Counted from the first letter of the stretch, positions 45,824 through 56,080 are shown. The stretch is 64,000 nucleotides of DNA from Microbacterium sp. YJN-G (GCF_015040615.1 NZ_CP060402.1:2108001-2172000), one strand, 5' to 3'. Program-made: numbers and translations. The notes: generated by a model not told the origin, from the sequence alone.

Positions 45824-48136
45824 TCAGGCGGGGACGACCACGTCCTCACGCACGCGGCGGGTGGCCTCGACGATGTTGCGCAGCGAGGCGACCGTCTCGT
45901 CGTAGCCGCGGGTCTTCAGACCGCAGTCCGGGTTGACCCACAGCTGACGCAGCGGCAGCTCGTCGACGGCGCGGCGCAGCAGCGACTCGATCTCGGCGAC
46001 GCTGGGAATGCGGGGCGAGTGGATGTCGTACACACCGGGGCCCACGCCGTGGTCGAAGCCGTACCGTGCGATGTCGGCGACGACCTCCATGCGGCTGCGG
46101 GCGGCCTCGATCGAGGTGACGTCGGCGTCGAGCGCGCGGATCGCGTCGATGACCACGCCGAACTCCGAGTAGCAGAGGTGCGTGTGCACCTGCGTGGGAG
46201 CGGCGGCGCCGCCGGTGGCGAGGCGGAACGAGCGCACGGACCAGTCGAGGTAGGCGGGCTGGTCGGCCTTCTTCAGCGGCAGCAGCTCGCGCAGCGCGGG
46301 CTCGTCGACCTGGATGATGGCGATGCCCGCGGCCTCGAGATCGGTGATCTCATCGCGCAGCGCCAGGGCCACCTGGTTCGCGGTCTCGCCCAGCGGCTGG
46401 TCGTCGCGCACGAACGACCAGGCGAGGATGGTGACCGGGCCGGTGAGCATGCCCTTGACGGGCTTGACGCTCAGCGACTGCGCGTACGCCGCCCACGACA
46501 CGGTGATCGGGGCCGGGCGCGACACGTCGCCCCACAGGATCGAGGGACGGGTGGCGCGCGAGCCGTAGGACTGCACCCAGCCGTTCTCGGTCACGGCGAA
46601 GCCGTCGAGGTTCTCGGCGAAGTACTGCACCATGTCGTTGCGCTCGGGCTCGCCGTGCACCAGCACGTCGAGGCCGAGGTCCTCCTGCAGCGCGACGACG
46701 CGGTCGATCTCGGAGCGCAGGAAGTCCTCGTAGTCGTCCTGCGGCAGCTCGCCACGTGTGAACTGGGCGCGCGCACGGCGGATGTCACCGGTCTGCGGGA
46801 ACGAGCCGATCGTGGTCAGCGGCAGTGCGGGCAGGTTCAGCGCCTGCTGGGCGTTCTCGCGCTCCTGGTAGGGGGCGCGCGAGAAGTCGTCCTCGACGAG
46901 CGCACGCCGGCGCACGGCGCCGTCGCGCACGCCGGGCGCCTCGCGGCGGTCGGCGAGGGCTGCGGATGCGGCATCCAGTTCCGTCGCGACGGCCTCGCGG
47001 CCCTCCGCGAGCCCGCGGGCGAGGGTGACGACCTGTGCGACCTTCTGGTCGGCGAACGCCAGCCATGACACCAGCCGCGCGTCGAGCTTCGACTCGTCCT
47101 CGACATCGTGCGGTACGTGCAGCAGCGAGGTCGAGGTCGAAGCGGCGACGGTACCGGCGCCGAGGGCGCGCAGCGCCTCGAGCTTGCCGAACGCGCCGTC
47201 CAGGTCACCGCGCCAGATGTTGTGTCCGTCGATCACACCGCCGACGAGCACCTTGCCGCCGAGATCGGGCAGCGAGGCGGGCACGGCACCGCGCACCAGG
47301 TCGATTCCGATGGCCTCGATGGGCGCCGCGGCGAGCACGGCGAGGGTCTCCCCCAGCTCGGCGTACGGGGCGGCCACGAAGATCGACGGGCGCTCGGCGG
47401 CGCCGCCGAGCACGGCGAGGGCGCGCTGCGCGGCATCCGCCAGCCGGCCCGTCGAGGCAGGCAGCGACTCGCTGACCAGCGCCGGCTCGTCCAGCTGCAC
47501 CCACTCGGCTCCTGCGGCCTTCAGTGCCGCGAGCAGCTCGACGTAGACGGCGACGACGTCGTCGAGGCGCGAGAGCGGGTCGAAGCCCTCAGGCGCGTCG
47601 TCCGATGCCTTGGCCAGGGCCAGGAGCGTGACGGGACCGACGATGACGGGGCGGGTGCGCAGTCCCGCTGCGGCGGCCTCGGCGACCTCGCGCACGAGGC
47701 GGTCGCTCGAGAGCGAGAAGACCGTCTCGGGGCCGATCTCGGGCACCAGGTAGTGGTAGTTCGAGTCGAACCACTTCGTCATCTCGAGCGGGGCGCGGTC
47801 GCCCTCGCCGCGGGCGACCGTGAAGTACGCCGGCAGGCCGATGGTGCCGTCCTCGTCGCGCAGGTCCTCGAAGCGCGCGGGGATCGCACCGACGGTCACG
47901 GCGGCGTCGAGCACCTGGTCGTAGAACGAGAACGACTCGGGGATCGACGAGTCGTCACGTCCGAGGCCGAGGCCGGCGAGGCGCTCGCGGTTCGCGGCAC
48001 GCAGCTCGGCTGCGGTGGCCTCGAGCGCGCTCTCATCGATGCGGCCGGCCCAGAAGGCCTCGACGGCCTTCTTGAGCTCGCGGCGACGGCCGATGCGGGG
48101 GTAGCCGAGGATCGTCCCGGTGGGGAAGGCGGTCAT
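45824..48136 (-). CDS. metE: Cobalamin-independent methionine synthase
   Basis: 770 residues, the usual double-barrel length. Start MTAFPTGTILGYPRIGRRRELK, central LTTIGSFPQTGDIRRAR, and zinc/catalytic motifs QVHTHLCYSEF (His, Cys) and VNPDCGLKTR (Cys). It methylates homocysteine with methyltetrahydrofolate, the cofactor supplied by metF, whose stop overlaps the metE start as ATGA. Confidence 0.97.
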   Translation of the reverse strand: MTAFPTGTILGYPRIGRRRELKKAVEAFWAGRIDESALEATAAELRAANRERLAGLGLGRDDSSIPESFSFYDQVLDAAVTVGAIPARFEDLRDEDGTIGLPAYFTVARGEGDRAPLEMTKWFDSNYHYLVPEIGPETVFSLSSDRLVREVAEAAAAGLRTRPVIVGPVTLLALAKASDDAPEGFDPLSRLDDVVAVYVELLAALKAAGAEWVQLDEPALVSESLPASTGRLADAAQRALAVLGGAAERPSIFVAAPYAELGETLAVLAAAPIEAIGIDLVRGAVPASLPDLGGKVLVGGVIDGHNIWRGDLDGAFGKLEALRALGAGTVAASTSTSLLHVPHDVEDESKLDARLVSWLAFADQKVAQVVTLARGLAEGREAVATELDAASAALADRREAPGVRDGAVRRRALVEDDFSRAPYQERENAQQALNLPALPLTTIGSFPQTGDIRRARAQFTRGELPQDDYEDFLRSEIDRVVALQEDLGLDVLVHGEPERNDMVQYFAENLDGFAVTENGWVQSYGSRATRPSILWGDVSRPAPITVSWAAYAQSLSVKPVKGMLTGPVTILAWSFVRDDQPLGETANQVALALRDEITDLEAAGIAIIQVDEPALRELLPLKKADQPAYLDWSVRSFRLATGGAAAPTQVHTHLCYSEFGVVIDAIRALDADVTSIEAARSRMEVVADIARYGFDHGVGPGVYDIHSPRIPSVAEIESLLRRAVDELPLRQLWVNPDCGLKTRGYDETVASLRNIVEATRRVREDVVVPA

Positions 48137-49083
48137 GGGGTTCCTTTCGATGCGGAGGAGAGCTGCGGCTCGGTCAGGATGCCGGCCTGAGCGAGGACGT
48201 CGAGCACGGTCTCGTGCTGGTTGAAGGCGTACAGGTGCACCCCCGGTGCGCCGCCGGCGACCACGTCGCGGGCGAGATCGGCGGCCTGCTCGATGCCGAT
48301 CTGCCTGCGCCCTTCGGCGGTCGGCTCGACGTCGAGGGCGATCGAGAGCTCGCCGGGGAGTTCTTCGCCGGTGAGCTCGAGCACGCGCGCGAGCCGGGCG
48401 GGTGAGGTGATCGGCATGATGCCGGGGAGGATCGGTATGGTCACGCCGGCGCGGCGGGCGCGCTCGACGAAGGCCAGGTAGTGGTCGGCGTGGAAGAACA
48501 GCTGCGTGATCGCGAGGGTGGCGCCTGCGGCCTCCTTGGCGAGTAGCGCGTCGACGTGCTGGCTGCTGTACGCCGAGCGCGGGTGGCCGTTCGGGAAGGC
48601 GGCGACGGCGATGCTGACCTTGCGTCGCGGTGCGACGCGCACGGCACCCGGGTTTCCTGGCACCGGTGATTCCTCGTAGGGGGCGCGCTCGGCCTGGACG
48701 CGGTCGATGAGCTGCGCCAGCTGCGCCGAGCTCTCCAGGTCGCCGAGGAACGGCTCGTTCTCGTCGTGGCCGGCGGGCGGGTCGCCGCGCAGGGCCAGGA
48801 AGCTGAGGATGCCGGCATCGAGGAACTCGCGGATGAGGCGCGCGGCCCCCGCGTAGGTGTTGCCGACACAGGTGAGGTGGGCCAGCGGCTCGACGTCGGT
48901 GTGCGTGCGGATGTGCCGCAGTACCTCGAGCGACCGGCCGCCGGTGGAACCGCCCGCACCGTAAGTCACGGAGAGGAAGTCGGGCCCGGCTTCGGCCAGG
49001 CGCGCGATGGTCTCGTGCAGGGCCGGCGAGCTGGCCGGCGAGCGGGGCGGGTACAGCTCGAACGAGAAGGGGACGCTGCTCAT
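48133..49083 (-). CDS. metF: Methylenetetrahydrofolate reductase
   Basis: 316 residues; reduces methylene-THF to methyl-THF, the donor for MetE. Start MSSVPFSFELYPPRS, catalytic Glu in FSFELYPP, and GNTYAGAARLI, LRGDPPAG and ITQLFFHADHYL. ATG 49083 has GAGGAG about 8 nt upstream. Upstream the 140-nt gap to the divergent peptidase gene has repeated GTGTG/CACAC motifs (49150-49170) but no recognised SAM riboswitch. Confidence 0.96.
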   Translation of the reverse strand: MSSVPFSFELYPPRSPASSPALHETIARLAEAGPDFLSVTYGAGGSTGGRSLEVLRHIRTHTDVEPLAHLTCVGNTYAGAARLIREFLDAGILSFLALRGDPPAGHDENEPFLGDLESSAQLAQLIDRVQAERAPYEESPVPGNPGAVRVAPRRKVSIAVAAFPNGHPRSAYSSQHVDALLAKEAAGATLAITQLFFHADHYLAFVERARRAGVTIPILPGIMPITSPARLARVLELTGEELPGELSIALDVEPTAEGRRQIGIEQAADLARDVVAGGAPGVHLYAFNQHETVLDVLAQAGILTEPQLSSASKGTP

Positions 49084-49209
49084 GGCTGACTCCTCTCCGA
49101 TGCGGGCCGTGTGCGTTCCCAGCACGGTAGAACGACGACGTATCCCGGCGCACACTGTGTGACGTCGTGTGTCGGATGCTGACCCCGGATGTCTGCGCGC
49201 CCGCCTGGA

Positions 49210-49215
49210 TAGGCT
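49210..49215 (+). promoter_or_regulatory. -10 box TAGGCT for the S9 peptidase gene
   Basis: TAGGCT ends 7 nt before ATG 49223, fitting a leaderless transcript. Confidence 0.55.
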
Positions 49216-49222
49216 CGTTCCC

Positions 49223-51127
49223 ATGACCATGCCGTACGGTTCCTGGCCCTCGCCCCTCTCCGCCGCCGACGTGTCGGAGGCGGCTCCCCGCATCGAGGGA
49301 GCGCGTTTCGTGGGCGACGATATCTGGTGGGGTGAGTCGGTGCCGTCGCAGGGCGGGCGGATCACCGTGCGCACCTCGGCGGGCGCCGAGCTGCTGCCCG
49401 AGCCGTGGAGCGCACGGTCGCGGGTGCACGAGTACGGCGGCGGATCGTGGACGGCGGATGCCGACGGCATCCTGTACTTCGTGAACGGCCCGGACCAGCG
49501 GGTGCATCGGATGCCGCGCAGCGGCGCGCCCGAGCCGCTGACCGCACCCGCACCGCTGACGCCGTCCGGCGCGAACTTCGGAGGCCTGACGCTGCAGCAG
49601 GGGCGCCTGTTCGCCGTGCGCGAGGATCTGCGCTCCGAGCCCCATCTGCGCGCGATCGTCGAGATCCCGCTCGACGGCTCCGCCGCCGACGACGAATCGG
49701 CCGTGCGCGTGCACGCGGAGGGGCCGGGGTTCTACGCGCACCCGGCACTGTCGCCCGACGGCACGCGGCTGGCGTTCGTGGAGTGGACCGACTCCCACAT
49801 GCCCTGGGAACATGCGATAGTCGCCGTCGCGCATCTGGAGTCCGGATCACTGACGACGGTCCCCTGCCTGGCCGCTCTGCAGCCCGAGTGGCTCTCCGAC
49901 GACGAGCTGCTGTACGCCGACGACGCCACGGGACGCTGGAACCTGCACGTCGCACGGCTCGGCGCCGACACGCCGCCTCCCGCCCAGACGCCTCCCGCCA
50001 CCACCGAGCCGTTCGCCCTGGCGGATGCCGACACCGGCGGCGGGCTGTGGGTGCTGGGCAACCGCTGGTACCGCGTGCTCGCGGACGGCAGGATCGTCGC
50101 GGTGCGCACGAACGGCGCCGACGAGGTCGTGCTGATCGACCCCGCCTTCGGGGCCATGCGCACTCTCGCGGTGCCTGCGACCGGTGAGACCAGCATCGAC
50201 GACATCACCGGCACCCGCGTGCTCGTCTCCGGCAGCGGCGCCGCTGTCGCACGCGGCCTGTGGAGCGTCGACGTCGACAGCGGCGAGGTCGCTGCGGTGC
50301 GCGGCGGCGAGGCGGTCGATCCGGCGTGGATCCCCATCGCCCGCCCGATGACCTTCGACGGCCCGCACGGCGAGGTGCACGCCTTCGACTACCCGCCGTC
50401 GAACCCGGATGCCGTCGCCCCGGCGGGTGAACTGCCGCCGTACATCGTCATGGTGCACGGCGGCCCCACCGCTCACGTGTCAGGGGTGGCGTCCACGGCG
50501 TACGCGTACTGGACCAGCCGCGGCATCGGCGTGCTGGATGTGAACTACGGCGGCTCCACCGGGTACGGACGCGAATACCGCGAGCGGCTGAACGGTCAGT
50601 GGGGCGTCGTCGACGTCGACGACGTGATCGCCGCCGCCCGCGGACTGGCCGACGCAGGGCTCGCCGACCCGCGCCGCATCGCAATCCGCGGCGGCTCGGC
50701 CGGCGGCTGGACCGTGCTCAGCGCCCTCGTGCGCGGTGGCACGTTCGCGGCGGGGATCAGCCGGTACGGGGTCGCCGATCTGCGGATGCTGGCCGCCGAG
50801 ACCCACGACTTCGAGAAGCACTACCTGACCGGCCTGGTCGGCCCGCTGCCGGAGGCGGAGGACGTCTACATCGAGCGGTCGCCGCTCACGCACGCCGAGC
50901 GCATCGACGTGCCGGTGCTGCTGCTGCAGGGCGAGGAGGACCGCGTGGTGCCGCCCTCGCAGTCGGAGGCGATCCGCGACGCGCTGGCCGCGCGCGGCGT
51001 CCCGCACGAGTACGCGCTGTACCCCGGCGAGGGGCACGGCTTCCGCCGTGCCGAGACGATCATCGCGTCGCTGGAGACCGAGCTGCAGTTCCTCGGCACC
51101 GCCTTCGGCTTCGAACCCCGCGTCTAG
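49223..51127 (+). CDS. S9-family prolyl oligopeptidase
   Basis: 634 residues. N-terminal beta-propeller (about 20-370), then the alpha/beta-hydrolase (about 395-634) with the catalytic Ser492 in GGSAGG, Asp in EEDRVV and His in GEGHGF. The first ATG after TAGGCT is used. Cytosolic, acyl-aminoacyl-peptidase or dipeptidyl-peptidase type; no signal peptide. Convergent with smpB, only 5 nt apart. Confidence 0.93.
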   Translation: MTMPYGSWPSPLSAADVSEAAPRIEGARFVGDDIWWGESVPSQGGRITVRTSAGAELLPEPWSARSRVHEYGGGSWTADADGILYFVNGPDQRVHRMPRSGAPEPLTAPAPLTPSGANFGGLTLQQGRLFAVREDLRSEPHLRAIVEIPLDGSAADDESAVRVHAEGPGFYAHPALSPDGTRLAFVEWTDSHMPWEHAIVAVAHLESGSLTTVPCLAALQPEWLSDDELLYADDATGRWNLHVARLGADTPPPAQTPPATTEPFALADADTGGGLWVLGNRWYRVLADGRIVAVRTNGADEVVLIDPAFGAMRTLAVPATGETSIDDITGTRVLVSGSGAAVARGLWSVDVDSGEVAAVRGGEAVDPAWIPIARPMTFDGPHGEVHAFDYPPSNPDAVAPAGELPPYIVMVHGGPTAHVSGVASTAYAYWTSRGIGVLDVNYGGSTGYGREYRERLNGQWGVVDVDDVIAAARGLADAGLADPRRIAIRGGSAGGWTVLSALVRGGTFAAGISRYGVADLRMLAAETHDFEKHYLTGLVGPLPEAEDVYIERSPLTHAERIDVPVLLLQGEEDRVVPPSQSEAIRDALAARGVPHEYALYPGEGHGFRRAETIIASLETELQFLGTAFGFEPRV

Positions 51128-51132
51128 AGGGG

Positions 51133-51609
51133 CTACTCCCCCGTGCGGTTGCGCAGCCGCATGGCGCGCTCGGCCTCGCGGGTGTCCTGGCGCTCGCGCA
51201 GCGTCTGCCGCTTGTCGTACTCCTTCTTGCCCTTCGCGAGGGCGATCTCGACCTTGGCGCGGCCGTCGGAGAAGTACAGGCGCAGCGGGATCAGCGTGTA
51301 GCCGCCCGCGGACACCGCGTGCTCGAGCTTGAGGATCTCGTCGCGATGCAGCAGCAGCTTGCGGATGCGCTTGGCGGAGTGGTTGGTCCAGTGGCCCTGG
51401 GAGTACTCCGGGATGTGCACGGCGTCCAGGAACGCCTCGCCGCCCTTGATGTACGCGTAGCCGTCGCTGAGGTTGGCGCGTCCCTGGCGCAGCGACTTGA
51501 CCTCGGTGCCGGTGAGCACGAGGCCTGCTTCGTACGACTTCTCGAGGTTGAAGTCGTGACGCGCGCGACGGTTGGTCGCGATGACCTTCTCACCGCGTTC
51601 CCTGGGCAT
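51133..51609 (-). CDS. smpB: SsrA-binding protein
   Basis: 158 residues. [30 protein letters not shown] and the basic C-tail that enters the empty A site during trans-translation; binds tmRNA. Usual length and full-length. tmRNA itself (ssrA) is not visible in this window. Confidence 0.97.
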   Translation of the reverse strand: MPRERGEKVIATNRRARHDFNLEKSYEAGLVLTGTEVKSLRQGRANLSDGYAYIKGGEAFLDAVHIPEYSQGHWTNHSAKRIRKLLLHRDEILKLEHAVSAGGYTLIPLRLYFSDGRAKVEIALAKGKKEYDKRQTLRERQDTREAERAMRLRNRTGE

Positions 51610-51649
51610 GTTCTCTCCTGACGATGGACCAGCCCATCAGTTTATATGC

Positions 51650-52564
51650 TCAGGTGCGCAGCCAGCGGCGGATCGCGAAGCCGGCCGACAGCGCCGACAG
51701 CAGCACGCCGATGCCGATCAGCACAGGCACGACGAACGCGGCATCCTGCATCCCGACCAGCGGCCTCATGAACGGCACCCGTTCGGCGATGTATCCCTCG
51801 ACGCCGAAGCGCACCCCGGTGAGCACCGCGCCGCTGGCGAGCACCGAGCCGAGCAGCGCCGCGAAGACGCCCTCGAGCACGAACGGGGTCTGGATGGAGC
51901 TGTTCGAGGCGCCCACCAGCCGCATGATCCCGATCTCCTTGCGGCGCGCGAACGCCGAGAGCCGGATCGTGGTGGCGATCAGCAGCACTGCGGCGACGAG
52001 CATGAGCGCGGCGACGCCGACGGCGATGTAGGTGGCGACGGTGAGTGCCGAGAACAGCGGGTCGAGCAGCTTGCGCTGATCCTTCACGGCCTCGACGCCG
52101 GTCTCGCCCGAGAACGCCTCGGTGATCACCTCGGACTGCTGCGGGTCCTTCATCGTGATGCGGAAGTCGACCGAGGTGTTCTCCACGCCGATCACGCCGG
52201 CCTGCTCCTCGCCGAGCTGAGCGACGATGTCGCCGAACGCCTCTTCCTTGGTCTGGAAGCGCACCTCGCTGATCAGCGGTGCGAGAGCCTCGCCCTTGAG
52301 CGCCTGATCGACCTTGTCGATCTGCTCCTGGGTGGCCTCGCCGCCGACGCAGTTCGGCACGGTCGACAGCGGCGAGCACATGTAGACGGTGACCTCGGCC
52401 TTGTCGCCCCAGTACGCACGCATGGTGCTGATCTGGGTCTGCATAAGGATCGCCGCGCCGACGAAGGTGAGCGAGACGAAGGTGACGAGCACCACCGAGA
52501 TGACCATGGAGAGATTGCGGCGCAGGCCCAGGAGGGCTTCGCCGACGATGAGTCCGAGATTCAT
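51650..52564 (-). CDS. ftsX: Cell division protein FtsX
   Basis: 304 residues with four membrane helices (about 22-43, 185-205, 230-255, 275-295) and a large extracellular loop after the first; activates cell-wall hydrolases at the septum with Fts[19 protein letters not shown] is the usual N-terminus. The start overlaps the ftsE stop as ATGA. smpB follows after 40 nt. Confidence 0.95.
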   Translation of the reverse strand: MNLGLIVGEALLGLRRNLSMVISVVLVTFVSLTFVGAAILMQTQISTMRAYWGDKAEVTVYMCSPLSTVPNCVGGEATQEQIDKVDQALKGEALAPLISEVRFQTKEEAFGDIVAQLGEEQAGVIGVENTSVDFRITMKDPQQSEVITEAFSGETGVEAVKDQRKLLDPLFSALTVATYIAVGVAALMLVAAVLLIATTIRLSAFARRKEIGIMRLVGASNSSIQTPFVLEGVFAALLGSVLASGAVLTGVRFGVEGYIAERVPFMRPLVGMQDAAFVVPVLIGIGVLLSALSAGFAIRRWLRT

Positions 52565-53670
52565 GAGGTCGGGCCCACTTCCTCTTCGTCGTCCCCGGAG
52601 AGGCCGAGGCGATCGGCCACGCCGAGCTCCTCCACCTGCACGTCGGGGAGGAAGATCGGGTTGGTGCGCGGCCCTACGGCCGCCGGCGACTCCTCGGGCG
52701 GGGTGGCTGCGGCGGGCGGTTCGGGGGCACGGACGTCGGATGCCGCGGCATCCGCTCTCTCCTGCGCGGCCGGACGCTCGGCGGCCGGACGCTCTGCGGG
52801 CGCCGGACGCTCGGCGGCGGGACGGTCAGCTGCAGGGCGGACGATGTCCGGGGATGCCGGACGCTCGGCCGCCTCGCGCATCACGGGGATCGCGACGGTC
52901 TCGCGCTGCACCTCCTGCACGGCGGTGAGCGCCGCCGCGGCGGCGGCGCCAGGCACCGCTTCGGGCTGCAGGCGCGGGATGGCGGAGGTGTCGCCGTATC
53001 CGCCGCCGACCTCGTCGCGCACGAGCACACCCTGCTTCAGTTCGATGACGCGGCGCTGCATCTGGTCGACGAACGCCGCCTCGTGCGTGGCCATGACCAC
53101 GGTCGTGCCGCCGGCGTTGATGCGCGTCAGCAGCTGCATGATGTCGACGGAGGTGGCCGGGTCGAGGTTTCCAGTGGGCTCGTCGGCGAGCAGCACCTTG
53201 GGCCGGTTGACGATGGCGCGCGCGATCGCGACGCGCTGCTGCTCACCGCCGGAGAGCTCGTGCGGCATCCGCTTGGCCTTGCCGTCGAGCCCGACCAGGG
53301 CGAGGGCCTCGGGCACCGCCTGCTGGATGAACCCGCGCGAGGAGCCGATCACCTGCAGGGAGAACGCCACGTTCTGCGCCACGGTCTTCGACGGCAGCAG
53401 CCGGAAATCCTGGAACACCGAGCCGATGTGGCGGCGGAAGTAGGGCACCTTCCGGTTGGCGAGCGAGCGCAGGTCGCGCCCGAGCACGGCGACGCGTCCC
53501 GTCGTGGGGACGTCCTCGCGAAGGATCAGGCGCAGGCAGCTCGACTTGCCGGAGCCGGAGGCTCCGACCAGGAAGACGAACTCCCCGGACTCGACGTTGA
53601 AGTCGACTTCGGACAGTGCTGGGCGTTTGGTGCCGCGGTAGCGTTTGGTGACATTCTCGAACCGGATCAT
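52561..53670 (-). CDS. ftsE: Cell division ATP-binding protein FtsE with long disordered C-terminal tail
   Basis: 369 residues against about 229 in most species. The ATPase (1 to about 225) is complete: Walker [10 protein letters not shown] at 36-44, [31 protein letters not shown]. The remaining about 140 residues are a Pro/Ala/Glu/Arg-rich tail with RPAAERPA repeats, ending DEEEVGPTS. The stop overlaps ftsX. The upstream neighbour is a DUF2510 gene on the other strand. Confidence 0.95.
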   Translation of the reverse strand: MIRFENVTKRYRGTKRPALSEVDFNVESGEFVFLVGASGSGKSSCLRLILREDVPTTGRVAVLGRDLRSLANRKVPYFRRHIGSVFQDFRLLPSKTVAQNVAFSLQVIGSSRGFIQQAVPEALALVGLDGKAKRMPHELSGGEQQRVAIARAIVNRPKVLLADEPTGNLDPATSVDIMQLLTRINAGGTTVVMATHEAAFVDQMQRRVIELKQGVLVRDEVGGGYGDTSAIPRLQPEAVPGAAAAAALTAVQEVQRETVAIPVMREAAERPASPDIVRPAADRPAAERPAPAERPAAERPAAQERADAAASDVRAPEPPAAATPPEESPAAVGPRTNPIFLPDVQVEELGVADRLGLSGDDEEEVGPTS

Positions 53671-53849
53671 GGCCCTACGAGCCTATGCGCGACGCCGCGC
53701 CGCACGCCCAGCGACACTCCCGACCCGGGTGCGACGCCCGATCGGACACCCGCGCGTCGACCCCGACTGGTATACACATAGGGGCGCGTTCGCGCCACCG
53801 AGGGGGCCTCGCGTCAGTGCACGCGGGCAGAGACGACGAGGAGGGCGCG

Positions 53850-54791
53850 ATGAGCGTTCCCGCTGGATGGTACGACGACGGCTCAGGGCGGCAGCGCTGG
53901 TGGGACGGGCAGCAGTGGACGGAGCACTACGCCCCGGCCGATCAGGCGCCCGCCGCCGATGCGGATGCGGCTCAGGGAGGAGATGCCGCTCAGACCGCGG
54001 ATGCCGCGGACGCGAGCGCACAGCCCGGCGCAGCCGCGGCCGACGCCGCGCAGGGCGCGTACACCCCGCCGACGGCATCCGGTTACGCAGACCCGAACCA
54101 GACCGCGGCGTACCCGGCGGCCCCGGTCGCCGGCGACCCGTACGCCGCCCCGGGCGGCGCGTACGGCGCACCGGGTTACGCCGCCGCGCAAGCTGCAGGG
54201 CCGAAGAAGACTCCCGTGCTCGGCTTCATCGGCCTCGGCCTGGCCGTGCTCGGCACGATCCTCGCCTGCATCCCGCTGCCGGTCACGTTCGGCATCGGCA
54301 TGTTCCTGCTGTTCGCGGCGCTGGTCGTCTCGATCATCGCGGTGTTCCAGAAGAACACGAAGAAGTGGCCCTCGATCACCGGCATCATCCTGTCGATCCT
54401 GGGCGGCATCATCGGCATCACGATCTTCGTGATCGCCTGGCTCGTCGGCATCGCGAACACCGCGGCCGAGACGTTCCCGACCGAGTTCACCTCCGAGGCA
54501 CCGATCGAATCGCCCACCGACAGCGACTCGGGTGTCATCGGCGGCGAGGGACGCCCGTCGACGGACGAGGTCGAGACCGGACTGCGCGAGATCATCGCAT
54601 CCGTCGGTCAGGGCGAGGCCTTCACCGACGAGCACTACCAGTGCTACGCGCAGTACTTCGTCGACTCCGACATCCCGGACGACACGCTGTGGACGATCGC
54701 CTCGGGCGAGGACGCGCTGATGGACATGGATGCCGCCGGCGAGTTCAGCGAGAAGTTCAGCTCGGGCATGACGACCTGCCTGATGCCCTGA
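53850..54791 (+). CDS. DUF2510 domain membrane protein with C-terminal soluble domain
   Basis: 313 residues. An N-terminal DUF2510 module (VPAGWYDDGSGRQRWWDGQQWTEHY), then an Ala/Pro/Asp-rich linker (about 30-110), a two-helix membrane hairpin (about 125-165, 175-205) and a C-terminal extracytoplasmic region with two cysteines (QCYAQYF, TTCLMP) that may form a disulphide. Such proteins are common in Microbacteriaceae and lack a known function. ATG 53850 with GAGGAGGG 5-11 nt upstream. It interrupts the usual prfB-ftsE order on the opposite strand. Confidence 0.85.
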   Translation: MSVPAGWYDDGSGRQRWWDGQQWTEHYAPADQAPAADADAAQGGDAAQTADAADASAQPGAAAADAAQGAYTPPTASGYADPNQTAAYPAAPVAGDPYAAPGGAYGAPGYAAAQAAGPKKTPVLGFIGLGLAVLGTILACIPLPVTFGIGMFLLFAALVVSIIAVFQKNTKKWPSITGIILSILGGIIGITIFVIAWLVGIANTAAETFPTEFTSEAPIESPTDSDSGVIGGEGRPSTDEVETGLREIIASVGQGEAFTDEHYQCYAQYFVDSDIPDDTLWTIASGEDALMDMDAAGEFSEKFSSGMTTCLMP

Positions 54792-54803
54792 CCCGCTTCA
54801 TTG

Positions 54804-54843
54804 CAGAACCGCCCCGTGACCGGAAGGTCGCGGGGCGGTTCTG
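54804..54843. terminator. Convergent terminator after DUF2510 gene and prfB
   Basis: Stem CAGAACCGCCCCG pairing with CGGGGCGGTTCTG around a central region of about 14 nt, with TGTATG following on the plus strand. Between 54792 and 54880 there is no other feature. Confidence 0.8.
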
Positions 54844-54880
54844 TATGAGCGGTGCGCTGCGCGCGGCGCGGCGCGCGCGG

Positions 54881-55990
54881 TCAGTCCTCGGTCTTGCGCT
54901 TGCGCCAGCGGATGCCGGCCGAGATGAAGTCGTCGAGGTCGCCGTCGAAGACGCTCGCGGGGTTGCCCGACTCGTGCCCGGTGCGCAGGTCCTTGACCAG
55001 CTGCTGGCCGTAGAGGAAGTAGGAGCGCATCTGGTCGCCCCAGCTCGCGGTGATGTTGCCGGCGAGCTCCTTCTTCTTGGCGGCCTCCTCCTCCTTCTGC
55101 AGCAGCAGCAGGCGGGTCTGCAGCACGCGCATGGCGGCGGCGCGGTTCTGGATCTGCGACTTCTCGTTCTGCATCGAGACGACGATGCCGGTGGGAAGGT
55201 GCGTCAGGCGCACCGCCGAGTCGGTGGTGTTGACCGACTGGCCGCCGGGCCCGGATGAGCGGAACACGTCGACGCGGATGTCGTTCTCGGGGATGTCGAC
55301 CTCGGTCGCCTCCTCCATCAGCGGGATGACCTCGACGGCCGCGAACGACGTCTGGCGCTTGTCGGCCGATCCGAACGGGCTGATGCGAGCGAGGCGGTGC
55401 GTGCCGGCCTCGACCGACAGCGTGCCGAAGGCGTAAGGCGCGGTGATCTCGAAGGTGGCCGACTTGATGCCGGCGCCCTCGGCGTAGGAAGTGTCCATGA
55501 CCTTCACGGGGTAGCCGTGCTGCTCGGCCCAGCGCAGGTACATGCGCATGAGCATCTCGGCGAAGTCGGTGGCGTCGTCGCCGCCGGCCCCGGAGCGGAT
55601 GGTGATGATCGCGTTGCGCTCGTCGTACTCGCCGTCGAGCAGCGTCTGCACTTCGAGCTGGTTGACGGTGTCGGTGAGGGCCGCGAGCTCCTTGCGCGCC
55701 TCTTCGGCGGAGTCGTCGTCCTGCATCTCGTTGGCGAGATCGACGAGCACCTCCAGGTCGTCGAGACGGCGCTCGACGTCGGTGACGCGCTTGAGGTCGG
55801 CCTGCTTGTGGCTGAGTGCACTGGTGACCTTCTGCGCCTTGTCCGGGTCGTCCCACAGATCAGGGGCGCCGGCTTCCTCGCTGAGGCGCGCGATGTCCTC
55901 GCGCAGCGCGTTGACGTCGACGACCTCGCGGATGTCGCCGAAGGTGTGTCGCAGGGCCTGGATGTCGGCGGAGAGATCGAGTTCGAACAT
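54881..55990 (-). CDS. prfB: Peptide chain release factor 2
   Basis: 369 residues in a single frame; no programmed +1 frameshift or internal TGA. Stop-codon recognition motif SPF at residues 204-206 and the peptidyl-hydrolysis GGQ at 249-251 (GGQSVNTT). Recognises UGA/UAA. ATG 55990 has TAGGCT 8 nt upstream (leaderless). N-terminal helical domain residues 1-110. Confidence 0.97.
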   Translation of the reverse strand: MFELDLSADIQALRHTFGDIREVVDVNALREDIARLSEEAGAPDLWDDPDKAQKVTSALSHKQADLKRVTDVERRLDDLEVLVDLANEMQDDDSAEEARKELAALTDTVNQLEVQTLLDGEYDERNAIITIRSGAGGDDATDFAEMLMRMYLRWAEQHGYPVKVMDTSYAEGAGIKSATFEITAPYAFGTLSVEAGTHRLARISPFGSADKRQTSFAAVEVIPLMEEATEVDIPENDIRVDVFRSSGPGGQSVNTTDSAVRLTHLPTGIVVSMQNEKSQIQNRAAAMRVLQTRLLLLQKEEEAAKKKELAGNITASWGDQMRSYFLYGQQLVKDLRTGHESGNPASVFDGDLDDFISAGIRWRKRKTED

Positions 55991-55998
55991 GGCAGTCC

Positions 55999-56004
55999 AG
56001 CCTA
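55999..56004 (-). promoter_or_regulatory. -10 box TAGGCT upstream of prfB
   Basis: TAGGCT ends 8 nt before ATG 55990; no ribosome site precedes the start. Confidence 0.5.
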
Positions 56005-56068
56005 TCGCGCCGGGCGCGCGGTTCCAGACCTGCGGGGATGTCGCCGCATCGGATGCCGTGGCGCGGGC

Positions 56069-56074
56069 TAGCGT
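56069..56074 (+). promoter_or_regulatory. -10 box TAGCGT upstream of the MFS gene
   Basis: TAGCGT ends 6 nt before GTG 56081, fitting a leaderless transcript divergent from prfB. Confidence 0.5.
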
Positions 56075-56080
56075 GGCCTC

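Noticed and set aside
49084..49222. SAM riboswitch upstream of metF
   Set aside because: No conserved SAM-I or SAM-IV core was recognised in the 140-nt gap; only GTGTG/CACAC repeats.
54881..55990. Programmed frameshift in prfB
   Set aside because: The gene is open in one frame from ATG to stop with no internal TGA at codon 20-30.
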